5,344 nucleotides of DNA from assembly GCA_026999335.1 (NCBI GenBank), contig JALTPW010000195.1, positions 1-5,344 on the forward strand, given 5' to 3'. Under the pieces are notes generated by a model. It saw only the letters and a program-made list of their open reading frames with translations. It was not told where the DNA came from and ran no database searches. Positions 1-4,072 of the stretch are shown one piece after another. The DNA is from Chromatiales bacterium. GTDB lineage: Bacteria > Pseudomonadota > Gammaproteobacteria > SZUA-152. How positions within the stretch are numbered: position 1 is the first letter of the stretch; each line of letters starts with the position of its first letter. The translations under genes and the position numbers were made by a program.

Positions 1-84
1 CCACCTGAGGTTTTCCGCCATATCTGCCAGGGGTTCACAATACAATACCAGCAGCTCCTGTCCATTTACATTTACTTTTTTCAT
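1..84 (-). CDS. Partial hypothetical protein (N-terminal 28 residues)
   Basis: This is the first 28 codons of a gene that runs off the left edge of the window. It begins MKKVNVNGQELLVLYC. The ATG is well placed: a full GGAGGTGA SD lies 5 nt upstream, embedded in the last codons of the preceding gene, whose TGA (86-88) ends 1 nt before this start. No family can be recognised from so short a piece. The tight spacing marks it as the next gene of the same leftward operon. Confidence 0.75.
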   Translation of the reverse strand, partial: MKKVNVNGQELLVLYCEPLADMAENLRW

Positions 85-85
85 G

Positions 86-334
86 TCACTCACCTCCAAT
101 ATTCTTGTATTCCTCTATTAACACCCTCTGTGCATAAGGATGTTGTACATCAGACAGATTAACACAGATTCCAAGCACATCACCATCTACAACTACCAGT
201 ACTTCCCAATTAGTTGGCGAGCTCCAGCCTTGTTCCATATTCATTCTTATTATGCTTCGCTTTACCGCCTTCGCTATTTTTATAGCCAGCTCATCTACAC
301 TCTCAACCCCAAACTTACTTTCCAATACTTTCAT
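86..334 (-). CDS. Hypothetical protein, 82 aa
   Basis: I do not recognise this protein. From the chosen start it reads MKVLESKFGVESVDELAIKI, with a basic helical stretch (IAKAVKRSIIR), then a short beta-like segment (WEVLVVVDGDVLGICVNL) and an acidic end (EEYKNIGGE). Two starts are possible. The ATG at 332-334 has GGTGA 4 nt upstream. The ATG at 359-361 would overlap the TGA of the upstream gene as ATGA but has no visible SD and adds nine low-complexity residues (MSKGGNGEY). I prefer the inner one. The C-terminal GGE is encoded by the SD of the next gene. No signal peptide or membrane segment is seen. Confidence 0.7.
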   Translation of the reverse strand: MKVLESKFGVESVDELAIKIAKAVKRSIIRMNMEQGWSSPTNWEVLVVVDGDVLGICVNLSDVQHPYAQRVLIEEYKNIGGE

Positions 335-357
335 ATACTCACCATTACCACCTTTAC

Positions 358-633
358 TCATTTCAAAACAAGTAAAACCTTACCACAGCCATTGCATTCC
401 TCACATTCAATTAACTCGCCCTGACAACAGTCATAGTACCATTCACAACCTTTGCACTGCCCCCGCTGACTTTCACCAAACTCCTGTACACACTGCTCAA
501 ACCATTTGTTCTTAATTGTACCTGCGCCACCACAGACCTCACATCTTGATACTACAAAGATATCACCCACACTGTATTTACCCAGATTAATAATATAGTG
601 CTTACCTGAAATTTTACTCACCTCCAGTAACAC
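358..633 (-). CDS. DnaJ-type zinc-finger (CxxCxGxG) small protein
   Basis: A small Cys-rich protein with two CxxCxGxG repeats, CEVCGGAG near the middle and CEECNGCG near the C-terminus. Between them lie further cysteines, including CKGC and a CC pair, giving ten in all. CxxCxGxG repeats are the hallmark of the DnaJ central zinc-binding domain and of small relatives such as anti-TRAP. There is no J domain, so chaperone activity cannot be claimed; zinc binding is the safe inference. The start is uncertain. GTG at 631-633 has GGAGGCG 4 nt upstream, giving 91 aa with a 20-nt overlap with the upstream gene. However, a perfect GGAGGTGA at 618-625 sits exactly 5 nt before an in-frame ATT (610-612), giving 84 aa. 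Confidence 0.75.
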   Translation of the reverse strand: MLLEVSKISGKHYIINLGKYSVGDIFVVSRCEVCGGAGTIKNKWFEQCVQEFGESQRGQCKGCEWYYDCCQGELIECEECNGCGKVLLVLK

Positions 634-901
634 ATACCGCCTCCACACCGCAATCCTCAAGCTTCTTCTTTATGACGTCTCCAAGCCTCACAGCAAAATC
701 TTTTTCATCTTTGAAATCTGCGTAACCCAGTCCAACTACTTTAGCTACAACCCTCTGCTCTCCTGTGTTTATGTTCATAAGTATCATGTCCCTTACTTCA
801 TTTTTACTGCAGTACACGCTCGGCTCTTTATATATCAGTGCAGAACCTCGGGGAAAGTTCTCATCATAGCTCTCAAGAATGTAGCAGAACCATCGTCTCA
901 T
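614..901 (-). CDS. Hypothetical protein, 95 aa
   Basis: I do not recognise this protein. It starts MRRWFCYILESYDENFPRG, is of mixed charge, and has a Lys-rich helix (LGDVIKKKLEDCG) near the end followed by VEAVCVTGGE. It looks soluble and possibly alpha/beta. The ATG at 899-901 is fixed by a perfect GGAGGTGA 4 nt upstream; the reading frame stays open further upstream, but that extension overlaps the membrane-protein gene. The SD contains the TGA stop (906-908) of the preceding gene, so the two are probably translationally coupled. Its own last codons encode the SD for the downstream DnaJ-type gene. Confidence 0.8.
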   Translation of the reverse strand: MRRWFCYILESYDENFPRGSALIYKEPSVYCSKNEVRDMILMNINTGEQRVVAKVVGLGYADFKDEKDFAVRLGDVIKKKLEDCGVEAVCVTGGE

Positions 902-905
902 GTTA

Positions 906-1106
906 TCACCTCCTGAAATATTTATATGTACAGTCATACAGTAGATACCCAAGGAAATAAATAGAACATATTAGTATGAGGTTGAGAATAACTGTACCAA
1001 CAGTCGCAAGGGTGTTCGGTTCCACTGTAGATAGCAGCCAGACAATAAGCAAAATAATAAGCGTGGGCACTGCGCCAAAAACAAAGCGGATTAGATGCTC
1101 TTTCAT
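906..1106 (-). CDS. Small two-pass membrane protein, 66 aa
   Basis: Two hydrophobic segments are evident, at about residues 7-26 (RFVFGAVPTLIILLIVWLLS) and 34-57 (ending YFLGYLLY). They are separated by a short polar loop (TVEPNTLA). The tail YKYFRR is basic and the N-terminus MKEH short, which suggests both ends are cytoplasmic with a hairpin in the membrane. The ATG has an AAGGTGGGA SD and overlaps the TGA of the upstream gene (ATGA, 1103-1106). No family is recognised. A second protein of the same layout but unrelated sequence lies at 4621-4860. Such proteins are common in archaeal viruses, but a holin or virion role is not shown by the sequence. Confidence 0.8.
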   Translation of the reverse strand: MKEHLIRFVFGAVPTLIILLIVWLLSTVEPNTLATVGTVILNLILICSIYFLGYLLYDCTYKYFRR

Positions 1107-1366
1107 ATATATCCCACCTTTATGATAGTAGCAGTTACATTATGCAATATAATATCCTTGACAAACTCAACCTTCTCTTTTCTCATTTTATAAGTCCGCC
1201 CAATCGCCACCATCTTTCGTCCCTTACATCTCGACTTTATGACTATTTCATAGTCATCTGCTTCATTAGCATATTCTGCTATTTTGTCAAGCAACGCACG
1301 TATTTTCCGTTTGTTTACCCCCTTTGTTGGGTATATTATTATCTGATATATATTGATTTCACTCAT
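1103..1366 (-). CDS. Hypothetical basic protein, 87 aa
   Basis: I do not recognise this protein. It begins MSEINIYQIIIYPTKGVNKR, continues with a helix (KIRALLDKIAEYANEADD), a strand (YEIVIKSRCKG), a Lys/Arg-rich middle (GRKMVAIGRTYKMRKEKVE) and ends in a hydrophobic strand-like stretch (TATIIKVGYI). The strand-helix-strand-helix-strand order resembles a ferredoxin-like fold, and the basic patch would suit nucleic-acid binding; both are inference. The start at 1364-1366 is chosen because GAGGTGG lies 8 nt upstream, only 17 nt from the 3' end of tRNA-Thr. The stop overlaps the start of the membrane-protein gene by 4 nt. Confidence 0.75.
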   Translation of the reverse strand: MSEINIYQIIIYPTKGVNKRKIRALLDKIAEYANEADDYEIVIKSRCKGRKMVAIGRTYKMRKEKVEFVKDIILHNVTATIIKVGYI

Positions 1367-1382
1367 TCTCAACCACCTCATA

Positions 1383-1455
1383 AGCTCACGGAGGGATTTG
1401 AACTCCCGACCAGGCGATTACAAATCGCCCGCTCTTCCAGCTGAGCTACGGAAGC
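1383..1455 (-). tRNA. tRNA-Thr (UGU), with two stem mismatches
   Basis: This is a 73-nt tRNA on the minus strand with a standard D arm (GCTC/GAGC), an anticodon stem GGCGA/TCGCC, and loop TTTGTAA giving anticodon UGU at 1420-1422. The T loop is TTCAAAT. No CCA is encoded and no intron is present; the discriminator base is U, common for archaeal tRNA-Thr. Two positions do not pair: 5-68 (C-U) in the acceptor stem and 52-62 (A-C) in the T stem. It differs from the other tRNA-Thr here at 16 of 73 positions by my alignment. Several differences are paired compensatory changes (7-66, 29-41, 31-39). It may be functional or beginning to decay. Confidence 0.9.
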
Positions 1456-1508
1456 ACAATTACCCCCGAGCCTTGTGTTTACTCTGACTTCCCGCATTTA
1501 TCTCACCT

Positions 1509-1889
1509 CTATAGACTATCCCCTCCATAGATTACATCCCCTTTCCACGTAAGGCAGGGGTTCCCAAGAACGGTCGAATCCTCCTCAACCTCTGAGATAT
1601 GGTTATCGACCCACATAAAGATTTCCTCAGTAAGATTCAATATTCTGTCCCCATCTAAACTTTTTATCTCTACCTCGAACTTCTCGCCGGTAAAATGGTA
1701 ATCTCCGAATTCCCATCCCTCCAATTCAGACCACTGCTCATCTACGAATTTTTCAATCCCAAGCTTATGTCTTACTGCGTTCAGTATTATCGCATCATTA
1801 CTCCACTCAAGTGTATCAATTAATGCTTCAACTACCTCATAAATTGTATATTGCTCTCCGCTCCAGTTCAAAAAACGGTATAGCCTCAT
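1509..1889 (-). CDS. Hypothetical acidic protein, 126 aa
   Basis: I do not recognise this protein. It begins MRLYRFLNWSGEQYTIYEVV and is acidic and Trp-rich: six Trp are visible, including DEQWSELEGWEFGDY. Predicted helices (VVEALIDTLEW, NLTEEIFMWVDNHISEVEE) flank a central strand pair (FEVEIKSLDGDRILNL). No membrane segment, signal peptide or metal motif is seen. The ATG at 1887-1889 has GGAGGCGA 6 nt upstream, and it follows the stop of the Cys-rich gene (1893-1895) by 3 nt, so the two form a couplet between the two tRNA-Thr genes. An acidic, Trp-rich small protein in an element like this could be a protein-inhibitor type (inference only). Confidence 0.8.
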   Translation of the reverse strand: MRLYRFLNWSGEQYTIYEVVEALIDTLEWSNDAIILNAVRHKLGIEKFVDEQWSELEGWEFGDYHFTGEKFEVEIKSLDGDRILNLTEEIFMWVDNHISEVEEDSTVLGNPCLTWKGDVIYGGDSL

Positions 1890-1892
1890 ATT

Positions 1893-2042
1893 TCATCGCC
1901 TCCCGCAGTATTCGCACTCCCCTCCCTGGCACCCGCAGTAAATCCCAGGTGCCAAGGATAGGTCTGGGTCAACCTCGGGCGGGATGCCACAAATACCCCG
2001 CCCTTCATCACTCTCCCAGTAATGTTCGCACTTCTTGCACAT
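1893..2042 (-). CDS. Small Cys-rich zinc-ribbon-like protein, 49 aa
   Basis: A 49-codon gene starting MCKKCEHYWESDEGRG and ending CGCQGGECEYCGRR. Cysteines occur as CKKC, a single IC, CGC and CEYC, eight in total, so one or two zinc sites are likely (inference from Cys pairing). The start is secure: AAGGAGGTGA lies 7 nt upstream of the ATG at 2040-2042. The gene begins 30 nt after the 3' end of tRNA-Thr (2073), so it probably shares the RNA/tRNA transcript. The stop precedes the start of the 126-aa gene by 3 nt. The Pro/Asp-rich central part (PPEVDPDLSLAPG) looks like a flexible linker. No named family is recognised. Confidence 0.8.
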   Translation of the reverse strand: MCKKCEHYWESDEGRGICGIPPEVDPDLSLAPGIYCGCQGGECEYCGRR

Positions 2043-2072
2043 TAGGTCTTCACCTCCTTTTCTGCTCGTTTA

Positions 2073-2145
2073 AGCCCCCAGGGGGATTTGAACCCCCGCG
2101 CTGGTGGTTACAACCCACCCGCTCTTCCTGCTGAGCTATGGGAGC
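2073..2145 (-). tRNA. tRNA-Thr (UGU)
   Basis: This is a complete cloverleaf. The acceptor GCTCCCA/TGGGGGC has one G-U pair, the D stem is GCTC/GAGC, the anticodon stem GGTGG/CCACC, and the loop GTTGTAA carries anticodon UGU at 2110-2112. The T arm is GGGGG-TTCAAAT-CCCCC. There is no intron or encoded CCA, and the discriminator is U. Position 32 is G where a pyrimidine is usual. It lies 3 nt downstream of tRNA-Lys, so the pair must be cut from one precursor. It is the better-paired of the two tRNA-Thr(UGU) genes here. Confidence 0.95.
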
Positions 2146-2148
2146 AGA

Positions 2149-2222
2149 AGCGCCGGAGGGGATTCGAACCCCTGCACGCCGGGTTAAAAGCCCGGTGCTC
2201 TCCCAGACTGAGCTACCGGCGC
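2149..2222 (-). tRNA. tRNA-Lys (UUU)
   Basis: This is a complete cloverleaf with a fully paired acceptor GCGCCGG/CCGGCGC, D stem GCTC/GAGC, anticodon stem CCGGG/CCCGG, and loop CTTTTAA with anticodon UUU at 2186-2188. The T arm is AGGGG-TTCGAAT-CCCCT. No intron and no CCA are encoded. The discriminator reads U, whereas I would expect G for an archaeal tRNA-Lys, which may affect charging. Its 5' end directly follows a TTTT tract and the last stem of the large structured RNA, so RNase P cleavage here would also create the 3' end of that RNA. Confidence 0.95.
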
Positions 2223-2230
2223 AAAACCCA

Positions 2231-2307
2231 GGGGGTCAGGAGCTCCTGTGCTCACCGCCATACCCATGAGCCCTGACCCCCTAAACCTGCCTTACGGGTA
2301 TGGCGGC
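2231..2307 (-). other. H-type pseudoknot at the 3' end of the structured RNA
   Basis: Two interleaved perfect helices are visible. Segment 2281-2272 (GGGGGTCAGG) pairs with 2240-2231 over 10 bp, and 2306-2296 (CCGCCATACCC) pairs with 2265-2255 over 11 bp. Adding wobbles 2307-2254 and 2295-2266 and pair 2294-2267 extends the second to 14. The order b', a', b, a with linkers of 14, 6 and 14 nt is sterically reasonable for an H-type pseudoknot. A competing small hairpin, 2271-2267/2254-2250 (GCTCA/TGAGC), could form instead. Confidence 0.8.
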
Positions 2308-2821
2308 TCATTGCGAGCTACACCGTGCAGGTGCTTTCACGCTATGCGCTTATACACCTGCCACCGCCCAGCCACCCTGGCAGCCTGCTGGCATAGGTGT
2401 GTACTGCACCCGTTGCGTGCTAAAGCCTCCTGCCGCCTCGTAAGGGTTCGCTGGCTTCAGGGTATCGTAGTATCCCCTGCACCGTTTTCGCTGCGCAGAA
2501 GGCTTTGTATTTGTAGTTTTACCTGGGGTTGCTGCAGCAACAGCAGACTGCCGTGGCTGGGTTGCCGTGCTACATCCACCACGCACGGTTATTCACCCGC
2601 CCGCCTGCCTCCTGTCCCGATAGCCTCATCGGCAGCGTTTTTAAGGGCACCTGCCCCGCTGCCTGCTACCACCGAGCCAGGCAACCTACTTTACCTGGGT
2701 TACCGCCAGGATACGGGACTCGTCATCCCGCACCCCTCACCTGCCCCAGGAGGAGCGCAATACTCGCCACACTTACCGCACCAGGGGAGGAGGGTATTAC
2801 CCCTGCCTCCCTGTCTGGAGC

Positions 2822-2854
2822 AAATAAAAGGGTGATGGGGTGTCAGTACCCCAT
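2822..2854 (-). terminator. Hairpin plus T-tract: operon terminator or first domain of the RNA
   Basis: A 7-bp hairpin (ATGGGGT/ACCCCAT, loop ACTGAC) is followed five bases later by TTTTATTT. It lies 44 nt after the stop of the last gene of the right-hand operon, so it could terminate that operon; archaeal RNA polymerase stops at T-runs. It also lies just downstream of the predicted start site of the structured RNA, so it could be that RNA's 5' hairpin or an attenuator. The sequence does not decide between these. Confidence 0.4.
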
Positions 2855-2883
2855 TACTTATCCCACTCTGCACGCTGCACGCA

Positions 2884-2892
2884 CCTTTTATG
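2884..2892 (-). promoter_or_regulatory. TATA-like box for the structured RNA and tRNAs
   Basis: CATAAAAGG on the minus strand is one base off the strong TBP site TATAAAAG. It starts 5 nt after the TAG stop (2898-2900) of the upstream gene. With the usual archaeal spacing of about 25 nt, transcription would begin near 2863, just before the first hairpin of the structured RNA. An independent promoter would let the RNA and tRNAs be expressed separately from the protein operon. Confidence 0.5.
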
Positions 2893-2897
2893 CTCAC

Positions 2898-3197
2898 CTA
2901 ACCCACCACCTCTTCAAACTTCACCTTCACTTCGGCATCTGTTTTCCCACGCAGATGCTCAAGCACCTGCGCCTCCGCCTTCCTCGCTATAGCAGTTGCT
3001 ACATTTGCCATCACCGTAGCCTTCGTGAGCACCTCATCAACGAGCTTAAGGTGCTCCCCGTTTTCTATTTCCTCGAACGAGTAGTTCTCGCCCATTCGCA
3101 GCAGCATTCCTCCTCCTGATAACGCTTCTACGAACACATACACTCTCTCGCTCCTCGCCTTTATTGTTCCATCAACCACAATTTTACTTACCTGCAT
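2898..3197 (-). CDS. Hypothetical protein, 99 aa
   Basis: I do not recognise this protein. It opens with a likely beta hairpin (VSKIVVDGTIKARSERVYVFVEALSG, from residue 3), followed by a polar turn (RMGENYSFEEIENGE) and a long helical part (LVDEVLTKATVMANVATAIARKAEAQVLEHL), and it ends KVKFEEVVG. The ATG at 3195-3197 has GGAGGTG 8 nt upstream and follows the stop of the previous gene by 1 nt. The open frame further upstream is merely the shadow of that gene. Its layout, beta-rich N-terminus then long helix, matches the neighbour at 3199-3510, so the two may be distant paralogues or partners (inference). It is the last gene of the right-hand operon. Confidence 0.8.
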   Translation of the reverse strand: MQVSKIVVDGTIKARSERVYVFVEALSGGGMLLRMGENYSFEEIENGEHLKLVDEVLTKATVMANVATAIARKAEAQVLEHLRGKTDAEVKVKFEEVVG

Positions 3198-3198
3198 A

Positions 3199-3510
3199 TC
3201 AGTACACCTCCCTAACCAGCATCCCCAGAAGTTCAAACTCTGAGTTCTCAACAGCTCGCCGTATCCTCTGCTCAATAGCGAGCTTCTTGTCGATGAACTC
3301 CCTTCGCTCACGTACAATACGTGTTGCTGCGTCCAGCATCCATGTCGTCATCGCCAACGCATCCATGCTCACCTTCTCCTTATCGAACACCTCCTCCGCA
3401 CTGCCAATCGCACGCCTCTTCTTATCGCTCTCCTCATACACCGTAACCTTCATCCACGCTGTACCATCCCCGTACAGCGTGCACCTCACCGTTAGTCCAT
3501 ATTTCATCAT
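3199..3510 (-). CDS. Hypothetical protein, 103 aa
   Basis: I do not recognise this protein. It begins MMKYGLTVRCTLYGDGTAWM and continues with a second strand (KVTVYEES), a basic turn (DKKRRAIG) and a long charged helical C-terminal half (from SMDALAMTTWMLDAATRIV through a run rich in Arg, Glu and Lys) that could form a coiled coil. The start at 3508-3510 is chosen because GAGGTGA lies 5 nt upstream; the longer frame would overlap the preceding gene by about 50 nt. It sits 10 nt after that gene and 1 nt before the next. No catalytic motif, membrane segment or signal peptide is seen. Confidence 0.8.
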   Translation of the reverse strand: MMKYGLTVRCTLYGDGTAWMKVTVYEESDKKRRAIGSAEEVFDKEKVSMDALAMTTWMLDAATRIVRERREFIDKKLAIEQRIRRAVENSEFELLGMLVREVY

Positions 3511-3520
3511 ACCCATCACC

Positions 3521-4069
3521 TCACAACAGCTCCTCAAGTTCCTCATCCTCCGGTACTGGCACCAGCTCATTACCCTGGTAAACGAACATCACCTCTGGCT
3601 CGGCACCGTACAGCCGCCCGGTGCGTGTAACACGCACCCTGTCACCCTCCTTGAGTAGCAGCAGCAAATGCTCACTAACACCCAGTGCACCACGTCCACT
3701 ATGCCAGTACTCTCTACCAGCCACCAGCCACTCTGCCTGCTCCCTGCCATCCACAGGAAGCACAACAGCATCAGCAGTGCCCCTGTATCCACACTCTGCA
3801 AATAGTGCTACTATATTGTGCTCACCTGGCATGAGCACAATATTGCCTTTCTCCGTCCTCCTGAAGCTAAGCCTGTCCATTATACCAAACTCAGGCTTAC
3901 CGTCCTTGCCCTGCTTGCGGACAATTGCCCTGCCATTCACCCATATACGGCGGGGTCTATTATGTCCGCCACCGCCCAGTTCTATGTACCAGTACCCGCT
4001 CTCATTCTGAGCAGGTACCACACAGCTCTTGCTCACGTATCCACCCCTATCTATTGTGTACTCCATCAT
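3521..4069 (-). CDS. Beta-rich protein with galactose-binding-like pattern and acidic tail, 182 aa
   Basis: This is the largest protein in the window. Residues 26-50 (a YWYIEL strand, GGGG loop, then RPRRIWVNGRAIV) and 76-97 (NIVLMPGEHNIVALFAECGYRG) are spaced like the WVNG...PGxNxI core of galactose-binding-like jelly-roll domains. That is a pattern resemblance only. A helix (VSEHLLLLLKEGDR) follows at 131-144, then strands (VRVTRTGR, EVMFVYQGNELVPV) and a very acidic end (PEDEELEELL). The start has GGAGGTG 6 nt upstream, followed by ATGATG. No signal peptide or membrane span is seen. The gene follows the HTH gene by 3 nt. A virion or attachment role would fit a carbohydrate-binding fold, but nothing here proves it. 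Confidence 0.8.
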   Translation of the reverse strand: MMEYTIDRGGYVSKSCVVPAQNESGYWYIELGGGGHNRPRRIWVNGRAIVRKQGKDGKPEFGIMDRLSFRRTEKGNIVLMPGEHNIVALFAECGYRGTADAVVLPVDGREQAEWLVAGREYWHSGRGALGVSEHLLLLLKEGDRVRVTRTGRLYGAEPEVMFVYQGNELVPVPEDEELEELL

Positions 4070-4072
4070 GTT

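Larger units (their letters stand above)
2223..2863 (-). ncRNA. Large structured non-coding RNA (~640 nt), candidate new ornate RNA class
   Basis: No credible protein gene exists here on either strand, yet the minus strand is packed with complementary segments. In 5'-3' order these are:
- hairpin 2854-2848/2841-2835 (7 bp);
- imperfect hairpin 2813-2782 (about 13 bp with bulges);
- hairpin 2735-2726/2718-2709 (10 bp, two G-U, 7-nt loop);
- stem 2685-2678/2665-2658 (8 bp), competing with 2663-2657/2637-2631 (7 bp);
- hairpin 2588-2583/2570-2565 (6 bp);
- palindrome 2541-2528;
- long-range helix 2506-2495/2433-2422 (12 bp, one G-U) enclosing 2479-2475/2462-2458;
- stem 2361-2355/2333-2327 (7 bp);
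- a terminal pseudoknot.
The wobble pairs are G-U only on the minus strand, which fixes the transcribed strand. The 5' end is inferred from the TATA-like box at 2884-2891, the 3' end from tRNA-Lys. I could not see RNase P RNA or SRP RNA signatures. GOLLD and ROOL RNAs of bacterial phages share size and tRNA linkage, but homology cannot be judged by eye. Confidence 0.78.

Noticed and set aside
2223..2240. Intrinsic terminator before tRNA-Lys (GC stem plus TTTT)
   Set aside because: Only four T, and the stem is one half of a pseudoknot; the tRNAs directly downstream have no visible promoter, so read-through is more likely.
2350..2586. Minus-strand open frame of 78 codons inside the structured RNA
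   Set aside because: No SD, biased low-complexity composition, and its bases form parts of the 12-bp helix and other stems.
2248..2835. Plus-strand open frame of 195 codons
   Set aside because: It lies antisense to the structured RNA, has no SD, and its composition (runs of Pro, Arg, Cys, Ser) is that of a GC-rich random frame. Long complementary stems explain the region better.
2223..2863. RNase P RNA, SRP (7S) RNA, or a group I/II intron
   Set aside because: I could not find the conserved core motifs of RNase P RNA, the SRP helix-8 GGAA/AGCAGCC signature (only a GTCAGG resemblance near 2276), or intron core/domain V motifs. Length is also wrong for RNase P and SRP. A model search could still overturn this.
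2700..2897. Minus-strand Cys-rich frame of 65 codons starting GTG next to the TATA-like box
   Set aside because: It looked tempting because of a CGKCGEYC string, but there is no SD, the start would precede the predicted transcription start, and the frame covers two strong hairpins.
2529..3119. Plus-strand open frame of 196 codons
   Set aside because: It overlaps both the structured RNA and the antisense of a well-supported gene with a good SD (2898-3197); no SD of its own.
3621..4010. Plus-strand open frames opposite the 182-aa and HTH genes
   Set aside because: They are antisense shadows of genes with strong SDs and tight operon spacing; low-complexity Ser/Pro/Leu content.
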